A DNA stretch of 64,000 nt from Nocardia bovistercoris (lineage in GTDB: Bacteria > Actinomycetota > Actinomycetes > Mycobacteriales > Mycobacteriaceae): NCBI RefSeq assembly GCF_015674855.1, contig NZ_JADMLG010000026.1, forward strand, positions 1-64,000, in the 5' to 3' direction. Position 1 is the stretch's first letter; each line of letters begins with the position of its first letter. The position numbers were made by a program, and so were the translations under genes. The notes beneath the pieces were generated by a model. The model did not search any database. It worked only from the letters and a program-made list of their open reading frames with translations, and was not told where the DNA came from. Positions 8,944-15,944 of the stretch are shown here, piece by piece.

Positions 8944-10260
8944 ATGCCCTCCAAAACATTTGTGCCAGCATTCGAAGCAAAAGTCGGAAACTGGACCTAC
9001 TACTCATGTCTCATGAGCTATGCAGCAGTAGCACGCGAAATAAATTTCGCGCATGAGCTGGGCGGCAATCAAGACCTCGGAACGATGATTCAGCGAGGTG
9101 TTGGTGTTCGCACCGCAGAGATCACAGATTACCTGTTGACCAATGAGAACAGGTTTCTCGGTGCCATCATCGTTGCAGCCTGGGGTGGTGCTCCCGAGTA
9201 TCTTCCACTGGAGATGGAGAAGAATTCAGAGAGCAGCGAGGTTTTGGCTGGTATGGATAAAAACTTCGGCGTACTCACTTTCGACGGCACCCATCAATTC
9301 TTCGCACTTGACGGCCAACATCGATTGAAAGCTATTAAAGATGCCGTCAAACGGGACCCAGAGCTCGGGCGAGAGGATATTAGCGTAATCGTTGTCCCGC
9401 ACTTCGACAACGAAGAAGGACGCCGAAGGACGCGTCGACTCTTTACCAACATCAATCGCAACGCCGTCAAGACCACCGCTCAAGAAAACATCGCCCTTGA
9501 TGAGGACGACGGCTTCGCTATCCTGACTCGTCGCCTGCTTGACGACCACAAGTTCTTGAGAAGTAACGGAGTCGTACAAGTCTTCAGCAAAGTAGGAAAC
9601 GATGGCGAGCTTAAGTTGGCGACACGATCCATTGGGGTCACAGAAACCGCTTGGACGACGATCGGGGTGCTGTACGACCTGGTAACGGATCTGGGATTCG
9701 ACCTTGACGAAAGCATGAACAGAGGATCTCAACGGGCGACGGACGATATTCTCGATGAGAGCTACGAAATCCTCGCCCAGCGAATCGACGAACTATTGGT
9801 TGCATGCGGAAATATACGAGCACGATATGAGTCACACGCGACACCGAAAGACCTTCGCGCACCGAAAGGCAGAGACGGCGAGGGGCATCCATTCATGCGC
9901 CCGGCGGTACAAGTTCAGGTGGTGAAGGCAGCTCGCCATATCATGGAGCAGCGGCTTCTTGAGTGGCCTGAACTCCTTCGACGCCTCAGCGAGTTGGACT
10001 GGAAAATGACGTCCGCTCCTTTCTCTGTCGTGTGGCAGACCACACCGGACGGCCCTGCTGGTTCTCGTACTGGCAAGATGATCTCGGCCAAGGATAACAA
10101 TGAGGCTCTCAATCAGCTACTCCTCGCACATCTGGCTCCCAGTAATAAATCGCAGATAGAACGAGCGATCCGCGCCTACCGAAATCTCAAGAACGAGCGC
10201 TACCCTGCGACATTCGAGGAACTGACCGAACGACTTTCAATTGCCTCTGATTCGAGTTAG
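8944..10260 (+). CDS. DGQHR-domain protein (DndB-like)
   Basis: A 438-residue protein with the hallmark FALDGQHRLKAI (DGQHR at residues 123-127) and a downstream LFTNINRNAVKTT segment, as in DndB and ParB/sulfiredoxin-fold DGQHR proteins. DndB is known as a regulator in dnd clusters; in SspE a related DGQR-type motif belongs to the nucleotide-hydrolysing, modification-sensing domain. ATG 8944 follows AGGAAG at a normal distance, 23 bases after the nuclease stop, so the two are probably one unit. Base composition is visibly AT-richer than the neighbours, suggesting separate acquisition. Its exact role (regulator, sensor or effector partner) is inference. Confidence 0.8.
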   Translation: MPSKTFVPAFEAKVGNWTYYSCLMSYAAVAREINFAHELGGNQDLGTMIQRGVGVRTAEITDYLLTNENRFLGAIIVAAWGGAPEYLPLEMEKNSESSEVLAGMDKNFGVLTFDGTHQFFALDGQHRLKAIKDAVKRDPELGREDISVIVVPHFDNEEGRRRTRRLFTNINRNAVKTTAQENIALDEDDGFAILTRRLLDDHKFLRSNGVVQVFSKVGNDGELKLATRSIGVTETAWTTIGVLYDLVTDLGFDLDESMNRGSQRATDDILDESYEILAQRIDELLVACGNIRARYESHATPKDLRAPKGRDGEGHPFMRPAVQVQVVKAARHIMEQRLLEWPELLRRLSELDWKMTSAPFSVVWQTTPDGPAGSRTGKMISAKDNNEALNQLLLAHLAPSNKSQIERAIRAYRNLKNERYPATFEELTERLSIASDSS

Positions 10261-10428
10261 TCAACAGTAAAGCCAATCACGTCCACACAATTGAAATACG
10301 CGGATAATGGCTGAGCATCGACTAGCGGCAACCAAGACTGCAACTGCGACAGCAATCTATTGGCCGCAGCCCGTAAGCCTTGCCGATAAAAATAGGAAGG
10401 AGCGCCGGGTCGCTTTCTCATACAGGAT

Positions 10429-10465
10429 GTGTGCGATGTGCCCTGCGTGCGGGCACATCGCACAC
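10429..10465. repeat. Perfect 15-bp hairpin
   Basis: GTGTGCGATGTGCCC (10429-10443) is followed after a 7-base loop by its exact reverse complement (10451-10465). It lies about 170 bases past the DGQHR stop and directly before repeat copy A. It could act as a terminator, but the same hairpin-then-repeat order recurs at 10713 and 13917, so it is more likely part of the repeat element. Confidence 0.75.
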
Positions 10466-10500
10466 GGAACAGGGCCGCGAACAATGCGAACGAACCGCAA

Positions 10501-10576
10501 CCTCAGACTCGATACGCACCCACGATCAACAGGCATTTTCTAGTTGCCCTCGTTGTTCGAATCCCGCCGATGAAAC
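10501..10576. repeat. att-like repeat, copy A
   Basis: Contains CCTCAGACTCGATACGCAC, CACGATCAACAGGCATTTTC, then TAGTTGCCCTCGTTGTTCGA and ATCCCGCCGA. The copy matches copies B and D over about 70 bases, but its 3' end has diverged (GATGAAAC in place of GAGGGCAC). Confidence 0.65.
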
Positions 10577-10712
10577 GCAAACAAAAGCAGCTGACGTCGT
10601 GGCGGGGCCATCATCGCGTTCAACGGCGGCCCACCGAAATACCCACACTGCCCATCTACAGCACGTAATCGGACCAAATCACTAGCCGCCCACCCGATCA
10701 CCGCAGGTCATC

Positions 10713-10766
10713 CCCGTTCCCATGTTCGGAGTGCCCTGCCGAGGGCGCGCCGAACATGGGAACGGG
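10713..10766. repeat. Perfect 17-bp inverted repeat with nested stem
   Basis: CCCGTTCCCATGTTCGG (10713-10729) pairs perfectly with 10750-10766. The 20-base loop contains GTGCCCTGCCGAGGGCGC, which can itself form a stem and carries the core seen in the repeat copies. The two-level palindrome could extrude as a cruciform. It directly precedes repeat copy B. Confidence 0.8.
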
Positions 10767-10794
10767 AACCACTCCACGCGGACGAACGGCAAGC

Positions 10795-10870
10795 GTCAGA
10801 TCTGATACATACCCACGATGACCAGGCGTTTTCTAGTTGCCCTTGTTGTTCGAATCCTGCCGAGGGCACC
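10795..10870. repeat. att-like repeat, copy B (tRNA-Arg 3'-end-like core)
   Basis: Runs CAGATCTGATACATACCCAC, GATGACCAGGCGTTTTC, TAGTTGCCCTTG, TTGTTCGAATCCTGCCGAG, GGCACC. The last 25 bases look like the T-loop and acceptor 3' half of an actinobacterial tRNA-Arg, the kind of site used by tyrosine integrases. The 5' half of a tRNA is absent, so it is not a tRNA gene. Confidence 0.7.
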
Positions 10871-11106
10871 AACCTGCGCGGCATTTACGCAGGCAAGAGC
10901 AATGTAAGCAGAGTTCAGGCAACCGGACCTCACAAGAAAACCCAGGTCACGCGTTGCCGGTTCGAGCCCTGGTCTGAAGGGCTTGACGATACACGGAAAC
11001 GTCACCTCCAAGCCCCCAGAACGATTCAAACCTGGGCCAATCCGTGGATGGCCGACTTCGCTGGGCTCGAGACCGCATCAACCGCGGCGGCGGTAAGTTC
11101 GCCAGG

Positions 11107-11415
11107 GTGCACTCCAACCCCGATCAGATGCACGCTACGGCCGATCGTATGTCTTCGAGGGCGGATGAGTTCTGGGAGGATATCGAGACTTTGCGGTTGG
11201 AAGCCGACGCGCTGATGTCCGCTGATTGGGTGGGTGAGGCTGCCGACACGCATGCCGCGCTGTGGACGGAGTGGGTCGAATCCGCTCGCAAAGTTGCTGT
11301 GGCACTGCGTGAGGACGCGATGCTAGTACATGAGGCCGCGAACAGGTACACCACGACCGACGGTAACAATGCGGACGATCTCACCTATGTGCGGTTCGGA
11401 CTCGGCGATCCGTAA
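11107..11415 (+). CDS. WXG100-family protein
   Basis: A 102-residue helical protein with a central turn ADWVGEAAD between two amphipathic helices, the WxG hairpin of Esx-type substrates of type VII secretion. GTG 11107 is chosen because it gives the usual short N-terminus (HSNPDQMHATADRM); the open frame begins 21 codons earlier. It is the first of a coupled cassette: the next gene starts within its stop codon (TAATG). Probable role: forms a secreted dimer with the next protein or escorts the toxin at 11702. No ESX motor genes are in the window. Confidence 0.8.
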   Translation: MHSNPDQMHATADRMSSRADEFWEDIETLRLEADALMSADWVGEAADTHAALWTEWVESARKVAVALREDAMLVHEAANRYTTTDGNNADDLTYVRFGLGDP

Positions 11416-11702
11416 TGGCGGCCTATACAGCGAACACCGACCAGATCCTGGCACTTGTAGCCAAGGCTCGTCTCATCGGACAGCAGATCGAGCAACGTAT
11501 CGCCGATGTCGAGAGTGAAGTTGCCGCGCTGCATATCGAGTGGGAAGGCAACGCGGCGCAATCGCATCGCGCCAAGCATGACATCTGGCAACGCGAGATG
11601 CAGGACATGAAGGCGGCACTCGCCGAACTCGAGACCGCCGCCCGGGCCGCGCGTGATCGCTATCTGGCCAATGTCGAGCACAACAAGCGAATGTGGCCCT
11701 GA
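11415..11702 (+). CDS. WXG100-family protein (second partner)
   Basis: A 95-residue protein with the WXG-type turn EWEGNAAQ between two helices and a C-terminal helix rich in Ala, Arg and Glu. The ATG overlaps the previous TAA by one base and its own TGA overlaps the following ATG (TGATG), so the three genes are translationally coupled. Two adjacent small WXG100 genes usually make a heterodimer that acts as a chaperone or co-substrate for a larger type VII effector. Exact pairing here is inferred from position. Confidence 0.85.
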   Translation: MAAYTANTDQILALVAKARLIGQQIEQRIADVESEVAALHIEWEGNAAQSHRAKHDIWQREMQDMKAALAELETAARAARDRYLANVEHNKRMWP

Positions 11703-12952
11703 TGGCGCCTATTTCGATGGATTCGCGCATTCTGTACGACGCCGCGACGCTGTACGAGGGCGCATATCACAGTGCGGAAAATGTCGTCAAGACACTCGCT
11801 GCGGCGCTCGACAAGGACTGGGGGTGCGCGGGCAGTGACAGCGCGGGGCGTACGTGGGCAGACAGCTATGATCTGGCTGCTTTCAAGGCCGTCGCCGCCG
11901 GAACAGATATTGTCAACGCGTTCGGCAAACTGCACGACCTGCTCGCCTTCACCGCCGTAAACCACGCGAACACAGAGAAACTGAACAAGAACCCACCCGA
12001 GACACCCGACCCGGCCCCCGCGGTTCTCGCGGCCACGACCGCGCCGACGTTCAAAGGCGCATTCGGTGGTGAGTCCGATCCGCCATTCGGCTGGAGCATG
12101 ATCAGCAGCTGGCTCCAAGGGCATACGTGGCCCAATGGCGACCCCGACAAACTGAGGAGCCTCGGTACCGCGTGGCGGGCTGCCGCTAAAGGACTACGCG
12201 GCGCCAGCGACAGCACCGGTCAGGCGTGGACGAATGTCGAAGAGAACGCGTCCGAAGAGCTACCGCAGGCAATCGATCAGATGGACGCGGTATGGATGGG
12301 AGTCGGCGAGGTCGCCACGCAGTACGAGAAACTCGGTAATGCCTGTGAGGACTGGGCACAGCAGATCGAGGACGCACACCAGAAGATTCTTGCCATCCTC
12401 GCCGGGGCGATCGGCGCGGGTCTCATCGCGGGTGTCGTAGTCGGCTTCTTCACTGCGGGAACAGGAGCGGTAGCGACAACGGCCGCTGCCGGCAGTTCCG
12501 CCGGCGCTGCGGTTGTCACCGTACTCGTCGCATTCGACGCCGCCGCAGCCGTGGCGGCCGGGGTCACCGTCGCGGCGGGGGTCGCCGCCATCGGCGTAGC
12601 CACCGAGTTGCAGCCGCTCCTCGAAGCCAACCCCACCCAGTTCAATACCAGCACGGGCACAGGCGGCGGTGGCAGTAGCGGCAGCTATTCGCGCCCGCCT
12701 GAAGTTCCGAGCGATTGGGTGCCTCGTACCGCCGACAACGGGAAAGGAGTGGTTTGGCAGAAGCCGGGATCGACCGGGAACAGTGACACGATCCGGGTCA
12801 TGCAGCCGAACTCGCAATATCCGAATGGATATGTCCGGTTCTACAATTCGCACGGCCAACCGGTCGATCTCGCAGGCAAACCAGGTCCCAAGAGCACAAC
12901 ACATATCTCGGTGAACCCTGATGGAACCTTCCCCAAGCCACAAGGATGGTAA
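11702..12952 (+). CDS. Type VII-secreted polymorphic toxin with exchangeable C-terminus
   Basis: 416 residues. The N-terminal half is helical with a WXG-like pattern (SAENVVKTLAAALDKDW) and repeated short helices. A long hydrophobic Ala/Gly/Val stretch (about residues 225-300) follows, then a Gly/Ser linker (TGGGGSSGSYS) and a compact C-terminal module of about 90 residues containing SDWVPRTADNGKGVVWQKPG, YPNGYVRFYN and HGQPVDLAGKPG. That module is a recurrent toxin tip of secreted bacterial toxins; its enzymatic activity is not clear to me. ATG 11702 is set by TGATG overlap. The next gene overlaps by one base and looks like the immunity protein. Confidence 0.75.
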   Translation: MAPISMDSRILYDAATLYEGAYHSAENVVKTLAAALDKDWGCAGSDSAGRTWADSYDLAAFKAVAAGTDIVNAFGKLHDLLAFTAVNHANTEKLNKNPPETPDPAPAVLAATTAPTFKGAFGGESDPPFGWSMISSWLQGHTWPNGDPDKLRSLGTAWRAAAKGLRGASDSTGQAWTNVEENASEELPQAIDQMDAVWMGVGEVATQYEKLGNACEDWAQQIEDAHQKILAILAGAIGAGLIAGVVVGFFTAGTGAVATTAAAGSSAGAAVVTVLVAFDAAAAVAAGVTVAAGVAAIGVATELQPLLEANPTQFNTSTGTGGGGSSGSYSRPPEVPSDWVPRTADNGKGVVWQKPGSTGNSDTIRVMQPNSQYPNGYVRFYNSHGQPVDLAGKPGPKSTTHISVNPDGTFPKPQGW

Positions 12953-13323
12953 TGGAACTACCGATCACTGGACAGCATGTCTCGGTCACAGCCAGTGAGT
13001 ACATGGTCGAACTCACGACCGTCGACGGATTCGAACTCCAGATCGAAGGAGACATGGAAATCCGATCCAGCCGAGGCGACCGATGGCCCGTCGCACTCGC
13101 GAACGGCGGCGGTTCGCAGGCAGAACTCGAACCCGTCCTTCGTGGCGCGATCACCTCCGCCGCCGTCAACACTTCAGGAACTCTGACCATCGATCTCGAC
13201 TCTGGGAACCAACTCGTCGTTCCGCCGGATGACGAATACGAGGCATGGACACTCGTAGGCCCGAACGGATACCGGGTTGTCTGCATGCCACACGGCGAGC
13301 TGGCCACCTGGACAGCCGACTGA
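12952..13323 (+). CDS. Probable immunity protein (DUF6188-like)
   Basis: A 123-residue, mostly beta-stranded protein (ITGQHVSVTASEYMVEL, GFELQIEG, GTLTIDLDSGNQLVVP) resembling DUF6188 proteins that follow toxin genes. ATG 12952 overlaps the toxin stop (TAATG), with AAGGA eight bases upstream. An in-frame ATG six bases earlier is too close to that site. Immediate coupling to a toxin with a variable tip is the usual place for the cognate immunity gene. Family assignment is from memory of the pattern, not a search. Confidence 0.65.
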   Translation: MELPITGQHVSVTASEYMVELTTVDGFELQIEGDMEIRSSRGDRWPVALANGGGSQAELEPVLRGAITSAAVNTSGTLTIDLDSGNQLVVPPDDEYEAWTLVGPNGYRVVCMPHGELATWTAD

Positions 13324-13377
13324 GCGGCTACTCCCACACACGCAGCCCACCAGGCGGCGAACACTTCAGGAGTCTCG

Positions 13378-13731
13378 ATGGACTACTTGGACCGATGGAA
13401 CGAAGAACAACGCCGTGTCGCGCAGGACTGGCGGTGCAAAAATCATCAGATACAGCTAGCGCTCGCACAGATCGCGGCCCGTGCAAGCTCCCGCCACGGC
13501 GAACTGAGCGCTACAGTCGACGCCCACGGAAAAGTCACCGATCTACGCATAACGCCGCAGGCACTGCGCCTCGGAGAAATCCAGCTCAGGAAAGCGCTCC
13601 TGGAGGCAATCCAACGCGCGCAATCAGAGGCACAACAACAGGTCGAAGCAATTACTCGCCCCTACACCGAGGAACCCGCCACAATCACCGCGATGACATT
13701 CATCCGCAACATCCTGGGCCCATCAACCTGA
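13378..13731 (+). CDS. YbaB/EbfC-like protein of a WXG100 cassette
   Basis: A 117-residue protein with an N-terminal helix, a short beta hairpin (GELSATVDAHGKVTDLRI) and a long C-terminal helix rich in Gln and Glu, the layout of YbaB/EbfC nucleoid-associated proteins. Actinobacteria often carry divergent YbaB members beside Esx-type genes, where their job is unknown. ATG 13378 has CAGGAG nine bases upstream. It ends the cassette; repeats follow. Confidence 0.65.
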   Translation: MDYLDRWNEEQRRVAQDWRCKNHQIQLALAQIAARASSRHGELSATVDAHGKVTDLRITPQALRLGEIQLRKALLEAIQRAQSEAQQQVEAITRPYTEEPATITAMTFIRNILGPST

Positions 13732-13878
13732 TCTCTCTGATCCACATCCACTACCGTGCGCCACGTGACAGCCCGCCCGCAGAGACAAAGCACCGACCGT
13801 CTCGTCTACAGCGGATAACAAACTTCGACCATCGACCGCCGCCTAAACCTGCAGGCCGTCCACAGGCTGACCGCAATC

Positions 13879-13970
13879 CTCAGATTGGATACCTACCCAC
13901 GATAACCAAGCGGTCTCCAGTTGCCATGTGCCGCGTGTCCTGCCCGAGGCACACCGAACATGGGAACTGG
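13879..13970. repeat. att-like repeat, copy C with hairpin
   Basis: CTCAGATTGGATACCTACCC, ACGATAACCAAGCGGTCTCC, then AGTTGCCATGTGCCGCGTGT and CCTGCCCGAGGCAC. The second half forms a hairpin whose arms are CCAGTT-CCATGT and ACATGG-AACTGG. It is a diverged version of the hairpin at 10713. Confidence 0.6.
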
Positions 13971-13996
13971 GCCGAGCCGAGCGTACGAATGGCAGT

Positions 13997-14073
13997 CATC
14001 AGATCTGGTATATCCCCACGATGACCAGGCATTTTCCATTTTCCCTTGTTGTTCGAATCCTGCCGAGGGCACA
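13997..14073. repeat. att-like repeat, copy D (tRNA-Arg 3'-end-like core)
   Basis: ATCAGATCTGGTATATCCCC, ACGATGACCAGGCATTTTCC, then CCCTTGTTGTTCGAATCC and TGCCGAGGGCAC. It closely matches copy B. An integrase remnant ends 21 bases further on, pointing toward this copy. Confidence 0.7.
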
Positions 14074-14094
14074 ACATTATCGCAGGTCAGGCCG

Positions 14095-14430
14095 TTAACT
14101 CACCCGAGCCCACGGCCCCCGATTTCGTACGCAGTTCGTACGCAGCGGAAAACTCGTACGCGCCGCATCGAGCCGCGCGGCCACGTCGTCATCGAACAGA
14201 TCACTGTAGAAATTCAGCGTCGCACTCGGCTTGGCGTGCCCGAGCATCCGCTGCATCGCGAGCACCGACGCACCCCGAGACACCGCCGGGGACGCCGCGG
14301 CATGCCGGAGTTCGTGCGGCGTGACCCCTTCCAGCCCCGCAGTTCTCGCGGCCCCGTCGAGCCGGCTACGGTGCATATCGCGAACCCGGAGCACGACCCA
14401 GCGCAGGGAGGTGAACACCTCCGTGTCATC
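14095..14430 (-). pseudogene. Tyrosine integrase, C-terminal remnant
   Basis: On the minus strand the frame shows the end of a phage-type tyrosine recombinase: VFTS, then TPHELRHAAAS (catalytic Arg and His box), LGHAKPSATLNFYSDLF (second His and the tyrosine nucleophile) and DDDVAARLDAA. The N-terminal and core regions, including the first catalytic arginine, are missing; upstream the frame turns into unrelated sequence antisense to the gene at 14496. The stop is 21 bases from repeat copy D, the normal place for an attachment site next to its integrase. Best read as a leftover of an excised or decayed integrative element. Confidence 0.75.
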
Positions 14431-14495
14431 ACGCCGACCGGCCAGGACAACTCTCGATGTGCCAGGCGCTGTGCGATATCTGACACTATGAGTCG

Positions 14496-14876
14496 GTGGA
14501 ACCCGATCCCGTCTTGTACATGAAGCTGGCCCCGGATTACGCGCTACCACTGATGAACTGGTTGCGCGACGATCCCGAGTTGGGTGACCTGCTGACGCTT
14601 GACGCGAAGTTTCGCCAGTCCGGCGCGATCGCCGAGGCCACTGTGCAGGTGCTGTCCATAGCGTTGGGTTCCGGCGGGATCGGCGTGGTTCTTGCCCGTT
14701 CACTCTCCGGCTGGCTGGCCAACCAACGCTCTGACGTCAAACTGACAATCTCTGATGCGAATGGCCACAAGGTTGAACTGGACGCACGTCGCGTACGCGA
14801 TACGCCGCAGCTACTCGACATGGTCGCTCGAATGCTGAGCGAACCAGAGCCAGACGAGCCTCACCGAGGGAATTGA
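14496..14876 (+). CDS. EACC1-like protein (effector-associated constant component), orphan
   Basis: A 126-residue protein with the pattern of Effector-Associated Constant Component 1: a first strand (VLYMKLAPDY), WLRDDPELG, a hydrophobic segment LSIALGSGGIGVVLARSLSGWL (about residues 53-74), then DVKLTISDANGHKVELDARRV. EACC1 proteins normally precede a protease or other effector in predicted conflict systems. No effector gene follows here, so the module is incomplete or rearranged. GTG 14496 is taken to keep the first strand; ATG 14520 is an alternative. The family call is from remembered pattern. Confidence 0.65.
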   Translation: MEPDPVLYMKLAPDYALPLMNWLRDDPELGDLLTLDAKFRQSGAIAEATVQVLSIALGSGGIGVVLARSLSGWLANQRSDVKLTISDANGHKVELDARRVRDTPQLLDMVARMLSEPEPDEPHRGN

Positions 14877-15237
14877 TCACAGATCCCCTACGCAGTCCTA
14901 CGCAGCTCCCCCACGCACGGGTCATCGCTACCACCGAACCAACGCCGAATCCCCAGGTGGACCACTCCGTCAAACGATGCCCCCAATACCGATAAATCGG
15001 CCATAGGCCCTTCCAGCATCAAGGGCTGCCCACTCTCGAGAACCTTCGGACCTTGTGCCAGCGGTGGAACAGCACTGAGTCGAACAAGGTCGTTGCCAGC
15101 TGATCGGCTAACAGAATTGCAGCTCCCGCTCCTTCGCATAGCCGGGAGGCAGGCCCGCCAGTCGATCTCGCCCTGGCCGAACGATACCCGGCCCGGCCGA
15201 CGGGCTGCTCGACCTCGATGGTAGGTCGACAAGTCGA
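14877..15237. other. Region where an EACC1 effector would be expected; no intact gene
   Basis: No convincing gene. A minus-strand frame (14888-15232) contains PPLAQGP and ADLSVLGASFDGVVHLGI, loosely like the end of a wax ester synthase/DGAT-type protein, but it has no ribosome site and no upstream part, so at most it is a gene fragment. Confidence 0.4.
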
Positions 15238-15615
15238 TCAGGTGATCGGTTCAACCTTCAGCCGCTTCGCCAATGCCGGCACCTCGGTGTCGACAGCGGC
15301 GAGTTCGACGACCAGATCGAAGGCCTCGTTCTCGGTCAACGCGATGGTGTGGTCGTTCAAACGGGCCAATAGCCGCGCCGCGACCCAGCCGGTGCGCTTG
15401 TTGCCGTCCAGGAACGGATGCGAACGTACGAGCGAGTGCATCATCGCCGCTACCTTGCCGGCCAAGTCCGGGTAGGCATCTTCGCCGAAGACCGTCGCCG
15501 CGGGCCGCGCCGCAGCGGCCGCCACCAGACCGGCATCGCGGATGGCCGGCCACTCAGCGCCGAGGACTGCGGCGTTGACCTTCAATAGGTCACCGACAGT
15601 GAGGTATTCGGTCAC
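15238..15615 (-). CDS. doc: Doc-type Fic toxin
   Basis: A 125-residue protein with the Fic motif HPFLDGNKRTG at residues 66-76, an exact fit to Doc toxins, which phosphorylate elongation factor Tu and stop translation. The length also matches Doc. The GTG start at 15615 overlaps the antitoxin stop by four bases (GTGA), so antitoxin and toxin are co-translated. The frame is intact with all motif residues present. Located between repeat copies D and E in the mobile-looking zone. Confidence 0.9.
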   Translation of the reverse strand: MTEYLTVGDLLKVNAAVLGAEWPAIRDAGLVAAAAARPAATVFGEDAYPDLAGKVAAMMHSLVRSHPFLDGNKRTGWVAARLLARLNDHTIALTENEAFDLVVELAAVDTEVPALAKRLKVEPIT

Positions 15616-15821
15616 GCATCGGCCAACCGCTCGAGCAGCACCGCGTCCTCTCCGAGAATGTCGGTAAGCGCGGTGTCGACGCGACGACGGTGTCCTTGAG
15701 TGGCCTGCCACTGTTCGATGGCCTGCACGACAGCGGCGTTCACGCTGATGTGCAGGTCATCTGCCGCCGCCTTCAGCCCCTCGGCGATGTGGTCGGGAAT
15801 CCGGACGCTCATGGTCGTCAT
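15612..15821 (-). CDS. Ribbon-helix-helix antitoxin of the Doc pair
   Basis: A 69-residue protein beginning MTTMSVRIPDHIAEGLKAAA, the strand and first helix of a ribbon-helix-helix repressor, followed by a helix VNAAVVQAIEQW and a C-terminal tail that probably neutralises the toxin. It lies directly upstream of, and overlaps, the Doc gene. Expected to repress its own operon. The partner of Doc here is of the CopG/RHH type, not Phd. Confidence 0.85.
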   Translation of the reverse strand: MTTMSVRIPDHIAEGLKAAADDLHISVNAAVVQAIEQWQATQGHRRRVDTALTDILGEDAVLLERLADA

Positions 15822-15860
15822 ACCAAAATGGTAGCATCAATCAGGGCACTGGGCTCCGAG

Positions 15861-15929
15861 CGAGTAGTGACCCACTATGACCAGCCAATTTTCAGTTGTC
15901 CATGTTTCGCGTGCCCTGCCGAGGGCACA
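15861..15929. repeat. att-like repeat, copy E
   Basis: CGAGTAGTGACCCACTATGA, CCAGCCAATTTTCAGTTGTC, CATGTTTCGCGTG, CCCTGCCGAGGGCACAG. It shares the CAGTTG(T/C)CC...CCTGCCGAGGGCAC frame with the other copies. A second integrase remnant runs into it. Confidence 0.6.
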
Positions 15930-15944
15930 GCATCGGCGCAGCTC

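Larger units (their letters stand above)
10261..11106. other. Gene-free region with hairpins and repeat copies A and B
   Basis: No convincing gene. The stretch holds two perfect long hairpins (10429-10465 and 10713-10766), two copies of the dispersed att-like repeat (about 10501-10576 and 10795-10870), and a further tRNA T-arm-like sequence around 10955-10980 (GGTTCGAGCCCTGG). Small ORFs here are by-products of the repeats. Confidence 0.6.
13732..14094. other. Gene-free region with repeat copies C and D
   Basis: After about 145 ordinary bases the region is filled by two linked copies of the dispersed repeat (13879-13953 and 13997-14073), joined by an imperfect hairpin (CCAGTT..CCATGT paired with ACATGG..AACTGG, about 13917-13970). 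No gene seen. Confidence 0.6.

Noticed and set aside
10380..10685. Plus-strand ORF of 101 codons and its overlapping neighbours
   Set aside because: They lie on the hairpin and repeat copy A, have no family-like sequence, and their translation recurs at other repeat copies only because the repeat does.
10795..10870. Possible tRNA-Arg gene at the TTGTTCGAATCCTGCCGAG core
   Set aside because: Only the T-loop and acceptor 3' half match; the D-arm, anticodon arm and a pairing T-stem are missing, so it is treated as an attachment-site-like repeat.
14888..15232. Minus-strand ORF with a vague resemblance to a wax ester synthase C-terminus
   Set aside because: The similarity is short and unsure and there is no upstream part; it is recorded only in the gap description.
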